From Neoconidiobolus thromboides FSU 785 (Eukaryota > Entomophthoromycota > Entomophthoromycetes > Entomophthorales > Neoconidiobolaceae), in NCBI GenBank assembly GCA_025603075.1, contig MU626271.1, positions 1 through 64,000 on the forward strand: 64,000 nucleotides of DNA, read 5' to 3'. Shown here piece after piece: positions 33,516-43,947 of this stretch (positions are counted from its first letter, which is position 1; each line of letters opens with the position of its first letter). The notes below the pieces were generated by a model. The model worked only from the letters and a program-made list of their open reading frames with translations, had not been told where the DNA came from and ran no database searches. The translations under genes were made by a program, and so were the position numbers.

Positions 33516-35486
33516 TTAAACAAAATGACTTTTTTCATTTAGTTGCAATGCATCCGAGAGTACCATTTCATGTAATGCTTTACCGGCGGGTACCATAGGA
33601 TAAACGTGTTCTCCTTTGTCCACTTTAACTTCAAAGACAATAGGGCCATCATATTCTAAAAATTGCTTCATTTTTTCTTTTAAATCTTTTTCATTATCAC
33701 ATCTAATGGCTTTACAACCCATAGCTTCACTTAGTTTAATAAAATCTGGATTATACATTTTAGTTGAACTATATCTTTCTTCATAAAATAAATCTTGCCA
33801 CTGTTTTACCATCCCTTGAAAATCATTATTTAATAATAATACTTTAACACCAATATTGAATTGAGCGGCTGTTGCTAATTCCATAGCTGTCATACAAAAG
33901 GAAGCATCCCCATCAATATCAATAACAATTTTATCCGGTTGAGCTATTTTAGCACCGATAGCCGATGGTAAACCAAATCCCATAGTACCTAAACCACCAG
34001 AAGTTATCATTGTACGTGGATGTCGCCAACGATAATATTGTGCTGCCCACATTTGATGTTGTCCAACGCCTGTTGTTATCAATACTTTATCTTTAATATT
34101 TAATGTTTGATTGTTTAATTCTTCTAATACATGTTGTGGTTTTAAATAACCATGTTTACCAATTGGAGAACCATGGTAAAAGGGATATTTCTTTTTCCAT
34201 TCATTGATACGTTCAAACCAAGCTGGATGACTGGATTTTTTGATATGGGGCATTAATAACCCTAAATTACTTTTAACATCCCCCTCAATAGCTTCAGTTA
34301 CTTGTACACTTTTATTAATATTTTTAGGTAATATTTCAAAATGAACAATACCACCTCTACCTTCAGCTTCTGCTTTTCTAGCACTTGGTGCAAAATATTT
34401 TAAATTGCCAGTGACTCGATCATCAAATCGAGCTCCAAGGGCAATGATAAGATCTGCATGTTGAATGGCTAAATTTGCATAAGCACTACCATGCATACCC
34501 AACATATGTAAAGAACGAGAATCCAATTCATCAAATGCACCTAAGCCTTGTAAGGTAGTAGTTACTGGAATATCCCCAAGTTCAGCTAATTGTTTTAAAA
34601 GTTCAGGCCCTTCAATGGAATTTAATAATCCATTACCAGCATAAATAACTGGCCTTTCTGCCATATTGATTAATTTAGCTACTCGTGCAATCGTTTTCTT
34701 TTTATTAGCTTCTCTTGTAGGATCTAAATCACTAACTGAAAAAGTAGGTATTTTAGGTTCTGCTGGTATATGTTGATTTAAAATAGAAGCTGTGATGTCT
34801 TTTGGAAGATCTACTAAAACAGGACCTGGTCGACCAGTAGTAGCAATATGGAAGGCTTCATTAATACGTCTTGGAAGTTCTTTAATATCTTTAACCATGA
34901 CATTCCATTTAGTACATGAACGAGAAATACCCACAATATCGGCTTCTTGAAAGGCATCCGTACCAATAGCGGAGGTTGGTACTTGACCACAAAATACGAC
35001 TAAGGGTACACCGTCCATTAAAGCATCTTGCATAGGAGTTACTACATTGGTAGCACCTGGCCCCGAAGTAACTAAAACAACGCCTGGCTTGCGACTAGCT
35101 CTAGCATATCCTTCCGCCATATGGCCAGCCCCCTGCTCATGCCTAGGTAAAATAAGATCAAACTGTTCTGAATTATGAATAGCATCATAAACGGGTAAAA
35201 TAGCGCCCCCTGGATAACCAAACACTTTGGTAACTTTATGTTGTAACATCATTTCATGAAATATCTGACCGCCCGTCATACCTACAAATGAAACTTGTTT
35301 TTGGGGTTTATGTTGCAATGGTTGAGGTGGTGGTGCATGCCTATTGTCTCTTGGTGCTACATAGACTTCAGGTTCATTATGAGAATGTTTAATAGCAGCA
35401 TCGGATTTTAAACGGAGAGATTGGGCTAGATGCCTGTTTAAATAAGTTAAGTTATTGGCTTTTAAAATGGCTCTTCTTATCATCAT
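33516..35486 (-). CDS. ILV2: Acetolactate synthase catalytic subunit, mitochondrial
   Basis: An intronless 656-codon frame. The enzyme condenses two pyruvates to acetolactate, or pyruvate with 2-oxobutyrate, in Val/Ile/Leu biosynthesis. It uses thiamine diphosphate, Mg2+ and FAD. The N-terminus (MMIRRAILKANN, then RHLAQSLRLKS) is basic and Ser/Leu-rich, a matrix-targeting peptide of about 60 residues. The core begins near FVGMTGGQIF. Visible motifs are YPGGAILPVYDA, RHEQGAGHMAEGYARASRKP with the catalytic Glu, GTDAFQEADIVG, and the ThDP/Mg site IDIDGDASFCM ending in LLLNNDFQGMVKQW. The family Trp that lines the herbicide pocket is present in KQWQDLF. It normally partners a small regulatory subunit, not seen here. 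It stands out as a long intronless gene among intron-rich ones. Confidence 0.98.
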   Translation of the reverse strand: MMIRRAILKANNLTYLNRHLAQSLRLKSDAAIKHSHNEPEVYVAPRDNRHAPPPQPLQHKPQKQVSFVGMTGGQIFHEMMLQHKVTKVFGYPGGAILPVYDAIHNSEQFDLILPRHEQGAGHMAEGYARASRKPGVVLVTSGPGATNVVTPMQDALMDGVPLVVFCGQVPTSAIGTDAFQEADIVGISRSCTKWNVMVKDIKELPRRINEAFHIATTGRPGPVLVDLPKDITASILNQHIPAEPKIPTFSVSDLDPTREANKKKTIARVAKLINMAERPVIYAGNGLLNSIEGPELLKQLAELGDIPVTTTLQGLGAFDELDSRSLHMLGMHGSAYANLAIQHADLIIALGARFDDRVTGNLKYFAPSARKAEAEGRGGIVHFEILPKNINKSVQVTEAIEGDVKSNLGLLMPHIKKSSHPAWFERINEWKKKYPFYHGSPIGKHGYLKPQHVLEELNNQTLNIKDKVLITTGVGQHQMWAAQYYRWRHPRTMITSGGLGTMGFGLPSAIGAKIAQPDKIVIDIDGDASFCMTAMELATAAQFNIGVKVLLLNNDFQGMVKQWQDLFYEERYSSTKMYNPDFIKLSEAMGCKAIRCDNEKDLKEKMKQFLEYDGPIVFEVKVDKGEHVYPMVPAGKALHEMVLSDALQLNEKSHFV

Positions 35487-36613
35487 ATTGAATGAATTTT
35501 GATTTGATAACCTATAGTTAAGATTGGAGAGAAGATATATAATTTATAGAGTTAACTCGTGCTGTTAATATTTAAAATAAATTAAAAAAGAATTAAAAAG
35601 ATAAACTTTTTATTTTTTTTTATAAGTAAATTGATTTATAAAAATTAAATTTTTAATTTTAATCTGGATCGTCTTCTTTTTGTTAATATACTCTTTTGAA
35701 GTTTAGTGTGACTAGCTTTTGATAAGAAATGACTCATTTTCACAATTCAATAATTAATGCTGCCTGAAATTAAGAGTTTATTCGTTTTAATCCAATCATC
35801 ATATCAGATCTAAAACCTTAGAATCAATTGAGCTAACGAGTTAAATTGACCAATTAAATCTATGATAGATCTATTAAAGATTCAGGCGCTTAAGTAATCA
35901 CATTTTGATAGTGTAATTTTACACTTGATCAGCTGAATTTTGATGATAAGAAAAATAAGATAATAAAGGGTATTAAATAATAATATTATTATTATAAAGA
36001 ATGAATAATAGCTCTAAGTATTATTATTGGAAGTTGATAAATTATTGAAAAAACCTCTATTATAACGTCAATAAAACAATTGGCTTTAGAAAATGTACTT
36101 TAAAATATCAAATACATAGACGATGTATTGATATTATCATCTAAATTTCGGTTAATTTTTTTTATTAAACCATTTTAAGAATTATTGCAAAAATTCTATT
36201 TTCTCATAAAGTTTTTCTATTTTTACAACTTCAAATAAATTACATTTTAACTTTAATAATAATAAACTTTAAAGAATTCATACTTTAAAGAATTTGTTCT
36301 ATGTTTTTTAATTCTTTGTTATTTTTTTTGTTTTTCTGTGATTTATTCCTATAAGCAAAGAAATTCAATATTTGTAAAAGTAAATTTTCAAGACATATAT
36401 GTGGGAGATATGCTTATTGAATAAAAATACTAAGAAAGGCCTTGGGTAGAAAAAAGAGGTTTAACGAGAGACTAGAAGAAAAAGGATTCAATATAATAGT
36501 TAAAGTGAAAAGGCTAAAGGGTCCTTTGTTCAGGAGTTTTGCTATTATTTTAAACACAAAGTTTAATTTATCTAGCTTTTTAATTTAATATACTAATTAA
36601 TAAATTTGATATA

Positions 36614-36712
36614 TGGGGGATCTATTTCTGTTTAAGAATTTTACTAACACTCTTTCTGTTTAAATAGTGCTTAAAAAATAAAAAAAGTGATAAAATCAGA
36701 AAAACACCTCCA
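36614..36712 (+). repeat. ~100-bp MITE-like element, copy 10
   Basis: It starts TGGGGGATCTATTTCTG and ends AAAAACACCTCCA, flanked by GATATA on the left and TATAC on the right, a likely TA-type target duplication. Confidence 0.8.
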
Positions 36713-36809
36713 TATACAATCATACGTTCTAATAGAAGAGAACTTCTCTAAAATATTTAAACTTATTATATTATGTAAATTGGAATCCATTTTCATTTAT
36801 TTAAAATTA

Positions 36810-36909
36810 TAGGGATGTTTTTTTTGACTTCATTACTTTTTTCATTTTTTAAGAGCTATTTGAATGGAAAGATTATTAATACAATTCTTAAACAAAAAAA
36901 TACATCCCC
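36810..36909 (-). repeat. ~100-bp MITE-like element, copy 11 (reverse)
   Basis: It begins TAGGGATGTTTTTTTTGAC and ends AAATACATCCCC. The core on the plus strand is GAGCTATTTGAATGGAAAGA, a slightly altered form. Confidence 0.8.
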
Positions 36910-37051
36910 TTATTTTACATTTAAAATAGTTTATAGTATAGTAGCTAATTTGAATAAGAAAATTAATGCTAATATAACTATATAGTTTAAAAAAAACCAA
37001 GCCTAATAAGTAATCACACTTTATTAATTATTAATTATTAATTATTATAAA

Positions 37052-38047
37052 TTATTCAAAATTCAAAGTGTTATTGGTAGAATACATGGTGATATTATCT
37101 GGCTGTGATGTGCACTGAAAAGGACATATGTCAGGTTGGATAGAGTAGGATATATTAACTGGTTGTATTATATGCTGAAGAGGACATAGAGTTAGCGATG
37201 TGGAATCACATATAGGAGCTGATTGCGATACAAATTGAATATTACCTGTATTTAATGAGATAGGATTAAATATAGGCACTGGCTGTGGTATATATTGGAT
37301 AGGACAAGTGATATCGGAAATGAATGTCGGTATGTTAATATTCATATTACAGTTGTTAATGTTAAATTCGGTTAAGCCGTTTTGATTTGAATTATTGAAA
37401 AGCATAAAATCATTAAAGTTTGTATTATTTAAGCTATTTACAGTATTAGTATTATTATAATAACCTAGTTGCTCCCCAATAATCTGGTTATCTAATGTAA
37501 TTTCATAGTTTATTGGTACATTACTTTTTAGAATATTAGTTGGTGAATTGCTATTATTTACAGCATCGGAAGTTATACCATCTTGAAATTTAATATTATA
37601 CTTTCTACGAAATTTATTAAACCAATAATTACTCCCTTTGAACTGTTTGATATCTAACTCAATAGCTAATTTTTGTGCTTTATCAACTATCTCAGCTATT
37701 ATTGTATTGTATTTAAAATAAAGATGTTTTTTTTCATTTTTGATCACTTCATCACAAAAACAATCAATAAGCACACTCTCTAGATATTCTAGACTAAGAG
37801 AATATCTTTGTTTTCTTATTTGGTTTATATCTTGTCCAGTTTTATCTATCCTTTCTTGTTTCAACAGTAATTTAGTTATTGTGCTGCGTCCTACTCGATA
37901 TTGGTCTGCCAAATCTTGATGGTAATAGCCTTGTTTATGCAATTCAATAATTTGTTCTTTTTCATCCGAGGTTAGTACTTTACGTACTTTTTTTGTACAT
38001 GAATGAATTATTACTTGTAAATTTGTACTTTCTTGATCTGAGCTCAT
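37052..38047 (-). CDS. CENP-B/pogo-type tandem helix-turn-helix protein, paralogue B
   Basis: A single 331-codon frame with ATG at 38047. The N-terminal region is closely similar to paralogue A: KVRKVLTSDEKEQIIELHKQ, then HQDLADQYRVGRSTITKLL. The second helix-turn-helix follows at about residues 88-153, with AQKLAIELDIKQFKGSNYW and FNKFRRKY. No DDE transposase domain follows. The C-terminal half is Asn-rich and ends in four units of a ~20-residue repeat, each with a (P/N)-I/L/F-Q-aromatic-like start and a QP or QS about four residues later: PIQYIPQP, NIQFVSQS, PLQHIIQP, PFQCTSQP. Divergence is low in the DNA-binding part and high in the tail, which suggests the former is under selection. The upstream DNA also matches that of paralogue A. 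Confidence 0.85.
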   Translation of the reverse strand: MSSDQESTNLQVIIHSCTKKVRKVLTSDEKEQIIELHKQGYYHQDLADQYRVGRSTITKLLLKQERIDKTGQDINQIRKQRYSLSLEYLESVLIDCFCDEVIKNEKKHLYFKYNTIIAEIVDKAQKLAIELDIKQFKGSNYWFNKFRRKYNIKFQDGITSDAVNNSNSPTNILKSNVPINYEITLDNQIIGEQLGYYNNTNTVNSLNNTNFNDFMLFNNSNQNGLTEFNINNCNMNINIPTFISDITCPIQYIPQPVPIFNPISLNTGNIQFVSQSAPICDSTSLTLCPLQHIIQPVNISYSIQPDICPFQCTSQPDNITMYSTNNTLNFE

Positions 38048-39382
38048 TATATTTTGTTTAATTTTATTATTTTGAGTATTGGCTTTTTAAGATTATATAT
38101 ATTATAAAAGTTATAATAGAGTTTTTATCACTTCTAATTTAGAAGTTTAAATTTTGAATTAAGTGACCAGTTATGATTTATAATACATAGCTCAAATAGT
38201 TAGTGCAACTAAACAAAAACCATCTATTTTCACAATGAATGCTTTTTAACGTTTTATTCATCTGCTATAATTGTAAAAGAACTGTATAATATGAGCTTAC
38301 CTAATAAAGTGCCAATGTTACTTAATTTTGATTTCAAATCATTTTTAGTTATACAACAAAAATAGTGAATATACTCTAATTAATTAGTAATTCGTGCTAA
38401 TGAATGGAAGATCCCATCAATATATTATATAATTAATTTTTTTTTTATAGAGGATAATAGTTACAATAAAAGTGTCTAAACTATAATATTATAAAACAAA
38501 GTTAATTTTAGCTCTATTTCAATTTTTGTAATATTGGCGTAATATATTTTTTCATTCTTACAATTAGTATGTAGTATTAATTAATGTTCTTATATGATAT
38601 ATAGAATGTAATATACTTGATAAAAGTAATTTGGAAGCTATTAACTACATCAGATATTAAAGCAGAAACAGTCATTAATATTATGTTTTTTCTGGATTAG
38701 CCAGTAAAGAAGACAGCTTGGTTTATTTAAAACATAAAATTAAAAAGGTAAGTATTAGAGAAAGAAGATAGATTGGAGAGAAGATAGGTTAGAAACAATT
38801 AAATAAATTTGATGCCTTTGCAACTGTAGACTAATTCATGGCCTGCAGTTGTAAAAGCTAATGCGATACATTTGTACTATTCTATTTTTGTTTATTTATA
38901 CATTTTAAATCAAACGTTTTGGGATATTTATTTGATTACAAAGGATAATAAATACAAAAAGCAATTTAATTTAAATAGTAATGAAATAGCCTTTTGTTTT
39001 GTTGAAAAGCAAATGTTCTAAATGTTTTACTTGTAACAATAAAAACTTAAAATACTTAACTAGCTTAAGGGACACGAAAACTACTAGTAGATAAACCTTC
39101 GAGGGGAAAAGATTATATCTAGGGCTTGTCTTCCCTTTGAAGGATTACAGAGATACAATTTGGTATATTGCAATTCCATTTCCCAGAGAGTACTCCACTT
39201 ACTTGTGGTGATGGTGGGGTTAGTTAGAGAAAACCAAGAGGGATTTGGGTCAAACTGTAAAGACACAAAAATTTTATGTATGGCTCAAAAAACAGTGAAG
39301 ATAACGTTATATCTTGAAATTTAGTATTATTAACTTAAATAAATTTGGTTTCATTTCATTGTAGTGAAGTTAAAAATAAGAG

Positions 39383-39482
39383 TGTGGATATTTTTTTTGA
39401 CTTCATTACTTTCTCCATCTTTTAAGCACTATTTGAGTAGAAAAATTGTTAGTAAAATTCTAAACACAAAAATACATCCTCA
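39383..39482 (-). repeat. ~100-bp MITE-like element, copy 12 (reverse)
   Basis: It begins TGTGGATATTTTTTTTGAC and ends AAATACATCCTCA. The core AGCACTATTTGAGTAGAAAA is present in reverse. Confidence 0.8.
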
Positions 39483-40203
39483 GTATTAAAGTATAAATTA
39501 TCTTTAAATTTAATTATCTCTGCATATCCACTAAAAAATATTATTACGTGAATAATTTTAAAGAACTAGATAATATCAAAATAAAAAAGTAGGTAAAAAA
39601 CATTAGGAGAAAAATTTTCTATTTCATTATTTTTTCCATTTTTCAGTAATTTAAAATTAGAGTTTTCTCCCCTTTGAGTTCTCATCTGGGGTCCTTGCTT
39701 ATTGTTTTTTTTTTAAAACAAAAACACAGTGTATTCAGTACTAAACTTTTTAACTACATAATTTCAACGTGGAAACATGGTTATTGTTTTATTATGTATC
39801 CATGTTCTCCAATTTGCTTTTTTCACAATAAACTAAAATCAAAAAAAAGTTAAATCTTGAGTAAATCAATCTAACTTGAAAACTTACTCCTTAATCTGGA
39901 CTTGATAGTCAAATAAAAATATTTTGCTATATAAAGGTGTTTCAAAATGAGTGGCTTTAATGCCAAGCTATATGTTTGTTAGACCACTCTTATATAACTC
40001 AATCGTTATTCTTAATTTAAAACAATAAGCTGGTCTATTTTGTAAGTTGACTCATCAATTTTTATAAAGCATTAAAAAAATTAATAGGAAAATTAATTGG
40101 TAAGTCTTATTGTACTGGCATTCTATAAGCAATTGTATAGCTGCTAAATACTAATTCAAGATATCCAGATTGCTCGAGTCGGAAATAGTTAAGTTTCTGC
40201 CAG

Positions 40204-40406
40204 AAGCCGTTCTTTTTTCTTATCCATTTTGTCATCTTTTTTGTAGACATCTTTTTTGATCAAGAAATTTACTGATAACCTTTCCGCTCAAATAGCGCTT
40301 GAACAATGGAAAAATTGAAGAAACCAAAAAATATTCCCCATTTAGTAAAATATCTTCGGAGTTTATTAAAAAAGGTAACAAAATGGGCCAGAAAAAAGAA
40401 CGGCTT
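40204..40406. mobile_element. 203-bp inverted-repeat element enclosing a MITE-like core
   Basis: The ends AAGCCGTTCTTTTTTCT and AGAAAAAAGAACGGCTT are perfect 17-bp inverted repeats. The similarity continues inward through CATTTTGT and about 38 bases in all, with a few mismatches. Inside, about 40242-40340, sits a diverged forward copy of the ~100-bp family (CGCTCAAATAGCGCTTGAA, ending TATTCCCCA). It is either a nested insertion or a longer relative. It lies 97 bases before the lipase pseudogene's ATG. Confidence 0.75.
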
Positions 40407-40502
40407 TGTAATGGTACTAGAAATACTTTTGGACCAATTTATAAACAGTACAAATAAGGTGTCTTCCTAGCGATATTATGTATAATTTTTCTTGTAATCA
40501 GA

Positions 40503-41398
40503 ATGACCTCAACTAAAAAAATCTTTTTATTAAGTTTAGCTTTTGGTGCTAGTATTTACAACTCCCAAAACATTGCTCTTTTTGAAAGCAACAATGGGGA
40601 TTTACAAACTGTAGAGGATAAGCTATACGCTACTTTTACTGCCAAAGAACCTGTTACAAGGGATGAATGATTTGACTCTTTGCAGATTTACCACTGTTAT
40701 AAAAATGTATTCCTAGTGAAGAATCAGTTGAACCATGTAACATTACTTCTGCTACTATCCAATCTCTTTTTTTTAATTACAAATATACCTTGCTTACTAT
40801 ATGCTTTGAAGAATCAGTACGTAGCAGAAATTGTATCTGTTCTAAAACTTCTTTATATTATTCAGTTATAAGAGATGAAGAAAAAGATCTTTATCCATTA
40901 ACTGGAGTTAATCCGGGTATCGAAATAGTATTGATTTCTTATTTTGGTACCGTTAGTTCGAAAAATTGGGAAATTAATTATGATTGTAAACTTATTTAAT
41001 ATTCCAGTGCTAAAAAGAACGTTTTAGTGCATAGAGGTTTTATGAAGCAATAGTTACTTTACAAAAACAATATCAAAAAACGACCCTCTATCTTCTTAAA
41101 AATCCAAAATGTAAAGATTAGTCAGTTTTTAATTACTGGTATTTCTCTGAACGCTGCTATGGCCAGCGCCAGTTCTCTAAAACGGAAAGGTTTTTTAAAA
41201 GAAAATAATTTAAAAAATCAAATTGAAGCACTTGCTTATGCGAGTCCAAAAGTAATCAGTGAAGGGTTTGCTCAATATATTGCAAATCATGCCCATCTTA
41301 TGGCTCGCCATACTAATACCTATGATTTTTTCGCTCATCTTTCATCAAGAAGCTTTGAATATGTTCATATAAGAGCTGAAATTTATGAATATAAATAA
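40503..41398 (+). pseudogene. Decayed secreted class 3 (fungal) lipase
   Basis: The region opens with an ATG and a signal-peptide-like start (MTSTKKIFLLSLAFGAS). It then shows ordered lipase fragments: FDSLQIYHCYKN, then, after a shift to another frame near 40716, ESVEPCNITSATIQSLFF. Next come ISYFGTVSSKNWEINYDCKL and NVLVHRGFMKQ, then LITGISLNAAMASAS and ALAYASPKV. In class 3 lipases the serine elbow is GHSLGGA; here it reads GISLNAA, so the second glycine of GxSxG is lost. Disabling lesions include an early TGA (about 40667), the frameshift, TAA at 40997 and a TAG about 50 bases later. The functional family hydrolyses triacylglycerol outside the cell. An inverted-repeat element sits just upstream, which may have contributed to loss; that link is inference. 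Confidence 0.82.
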
Positions 41399-42067
41399 TT
41401 GAAAAACTAGATTTATTTATTACAGTTAATCTTTTGATGAAGACCCTAGCTGTGGATAAACCCAAAAAGGTTTTATAGTATAGCACGTCATGGATGTATA
41501 TCTAATAGGTCTTTAAAAGTATCTCTTTGTTAATTCTGATAAAATATCTTTTTACTTATTGGAACGTTTGAGAAAGTGTAGTTAAAATAATCAAGCTTAT
41601 TACATCATACTTTTTTGTAGTATTTTAATTGTTATCACTATATAACATTGATTTTTAAAGTTTAATTTATTATAACTAAATGTCTTTGTGACAGATGAAG
41701 TATATAATATCAATAGTTCTAAACCATGTTTCACAAAGTAAATTGATATTAGTAGGCTTTTTCAATTATATTTATTTGACCAGTTTTAATAACTATTGAA
41801 TAGAATTTTTTTAGTAAATGATTAAGCTAAAAAAACATGCCCTAATTTTTTTTGAGCTTTATGACACATGACAAATGCACAAATTAATAAAACATTCATA
41901 GTAAATTTTTCAAATTTCAAATTTCAAAAAGTTCAAATTCAGGTTACTAAACTTGGCCATATTAATTTATGAAAATTAAAGTAACCAATAAATAGCTCGC
42001 TAGTCAAAAGCTAAAATGTAAAAGAATTCAGCTCCACATTCAGCTTTTTAATAGCAAAAATTGAAAA
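41399..42067. other. AT-rich intergenic region upstream of NBP2-like gene
   Basis: No gene, repeat copy or RNA is recognised here. Confidence 0.5.
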
Positions 42068-42641
42068 ATGGTAAGTCAAGTCATCAAACCAGAAGATCAA
42101 AAGAGTAAAGTACAAGAAATATTAAAATTAACGGTGAATTTAAATGACAATGAAAAAAAGGTAAGCACAATTTTTTTAAATTTTACTTGCTTACTCACAC
42201 AACTAATTCTTAGGATCTATTTAAAAAAGGTAATAAAGAACAATTTGACTCAACAGCTTCAATTTCCAATACCGAAACAAGACATTAAAAACTAACATAT
42301 TAATAAACATAATAGAATTCTATGACCCATGTACCTTGAAAGTAAGGGATTTCGGATTCCCAATGGAAGACATTAAACACTGGGGACAAACTGAAGAAAC
42401 TCCAGCCACAGAGGTAGGAGCTGCACCAAGCTCCGATAGTATGGAAAGAGAAAGTAAATTTACAGGAAGAGTGAGAGCTTTATACGACTTCAATGCAGAA
42501 AATCCAACAGAATTAACTTTTAAAAAAGGCGATGAACTTTATGTACATTATCGCCAAACTGAAGGTTGGCTAGTAGGCTTCTATAAAGATGAGAAGTTGG
42601 GACTTATTCCTGAAAATTATGTTGAGTTTTTGGACGAGTGA
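42068..42641 (+). CDS. NBP2: SH3-domain adaptor of the Nbp2/Skb5 type
   Basis: Three phase-checked exons: 42068-42160, 42214-42229 (only 16 bases) and 42316-42641. They give 435 nt, or 144 aa. The second exon joins into KKDLFKKEFYDPCTLKVRDF, the conserved approach to the SH3 domain in these fungal proteins. The SH3 domain is at about residues 83-142: FTGRVRALYDFNAENPTELT, then FKKGDELYVHY, EGWLVGFY, and GLIPENYVEFL. The ALYDF, the Trp and the PxxY surface residues are all present. In yeast Nbp2 links a type 2C phosphatase (Ptc1) to MAP-kinase cascades; Skb5 binds the PAK kinase Shk1. Transfer of that role is inference. Reading through the second intron without splicing would end after RH. Confidence 0.85.
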
Positions 42642-42843
42642 TTGTGGAAGAAGTTGAAGTGAAGGAGGATAATAAGGCTGTTATGATTAAAGTTCTCTTT
42701 GTTTATTGAGTAGAGTTGAGAGAAGTAATAAATTTCATAATTTTTAAATGCTTTATTTTTAAAAAGAGATTGAAATTTAAAAATAGTCAAAATATTAATT
42801 TGAATTAAACTTAAAAAGAAACTTTAATATAAAAAAACTAGAA

Positions 42844-43259
42844 TTAATATACTGCTTTAGCATCTAATGGTAGACCGGTATCCGGATCAATATTGTTTTT
42901 AATCATTAATTCTCTCTGTCGGATTAACCTGGCTTCATCAAAGTCACATTTATATTTTAGCATTATGTTTTTAATTTCATCACTGGATCCTAAACCATCC
43001 CTTAAATCCGTATTATTTTGGTTCAAATCAAAGTTGTTGCTTGTTAAACCATCTCTTATATCTTGAAGAAAAGAACCACTTTCAATCACTTCTATAGGAG
43101 TTGAATTATAATGTTTTCTTATTATTAAAATGGCTAAATAGGATGATAAGTGCTATTGAAATTGAATGAAGGAGGGATAAGTTTACCTGCTAGTATAAAG
43201 GGTGCTAACATCATATAATAATTGATCAATGGCATGTGTTCTTCATGGATCCAACTCAT
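42844..43259 (-). CDS. UPF0357 (DUF2015) small membrane protein
   Basis: Two phase-checked exons, 43187-43259 and 42844-43133, giving 363 nt, or 120 aa. The N-terminus MSWIHEEHMPLIN is followed by one membrane segment split by the intron (YYMMLAPFILAGAILIIRK). The C-terminal half carries the family block YKCDFDEARLIRQRELM, then IDPDTGLPLDAKAVY, ending exactly at the usual family terminus. The family is widespread in fungi and of unknown function, with one N-terminal membrane anchor and a cytosolic or luminal tail. It is convergent with the NBP2-like gene, 202 bases away. Confidence 0.82.
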
Positions 43260-43947
43260 TTTATTTTTTAAGAATATTTTTTTAATGAGAATAATATAGA
43301 AAACTATAGCTTAAAAGCTTGGCTTAATAAATAGAAAAATAGAAAAATAGTAAAGCTAGTTTGATTGGATGGAGATAAAGTGTAAGTAAAAAACTCAAAG
43401 GACAAAAATATAAAATTATTTACTTATACTATAGGATAGGACTATCTTGTCATAGTTTAAAGGCCTCATAGAATTTGGATTCTAGATCTTTTGGATGTAA
43501 TTGATTTTAAACGATATTAAAGAGATTCATTCTACCCCTTTCATAAGCCTAAGGTATTCACTTTTTTGCTGTCCTTTATGCTTTTGTTACCCATATTTAC
43601 CTTTCTAACAGCATTTCTTACATGTTATTTGTCTTTGCTTCATTCATCAAGTTTTATCTTGTTATCAATAGACAATTCTTTTTAACTAGGAATAAAAAAT
43701 GATAATGACTTATTGAATTTATCTTTATACTTTTCTTATGTTTTTATTTCTCTACTAGTTTAATTATTATTAGCAATCCAGATGCATACAGAGATAATTT
43801 TATTAGAAGCGGTTGTTCATATAAAATTAATCTAGAAAGTGTAGGGGGCCATATTAAAAATGTGTGAATGGAAATAGCCTATGTAAATTATGGATACTGA
43901 CTGTTTAACGAGTTGCTAATTTGAGCCTTTTCTTTGGCACCAAAATA

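Larger units (their letters stand above)
35487..37051. other. Gene-free AT-rich region with two MITE-like elements
   Basis: No supported gene. Copies of the ~100-bp element lie at 36614-36712 and 36810-36909 in opposite orientation, just past the stop of CENP-B-type paralogue B. A short (TTAATTA)-like run precedes that stop. Confidence 0.55.
38048..40502. other. Intergenic; duplicated upstream segment, then MITE-like elements
   Basis: From 38048 to about 39000 the sequence is a diverged copy of 17083-17900. At 39084-39266 a less AT-rich patch carries a 60-codon minus-strand frame without an ATG (it includes FDPNPSWFSLTNPTITTSKW), probably a relic. Element copies lie at 39383-39482 and within 40204-40406. 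Confidence 0.5.
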
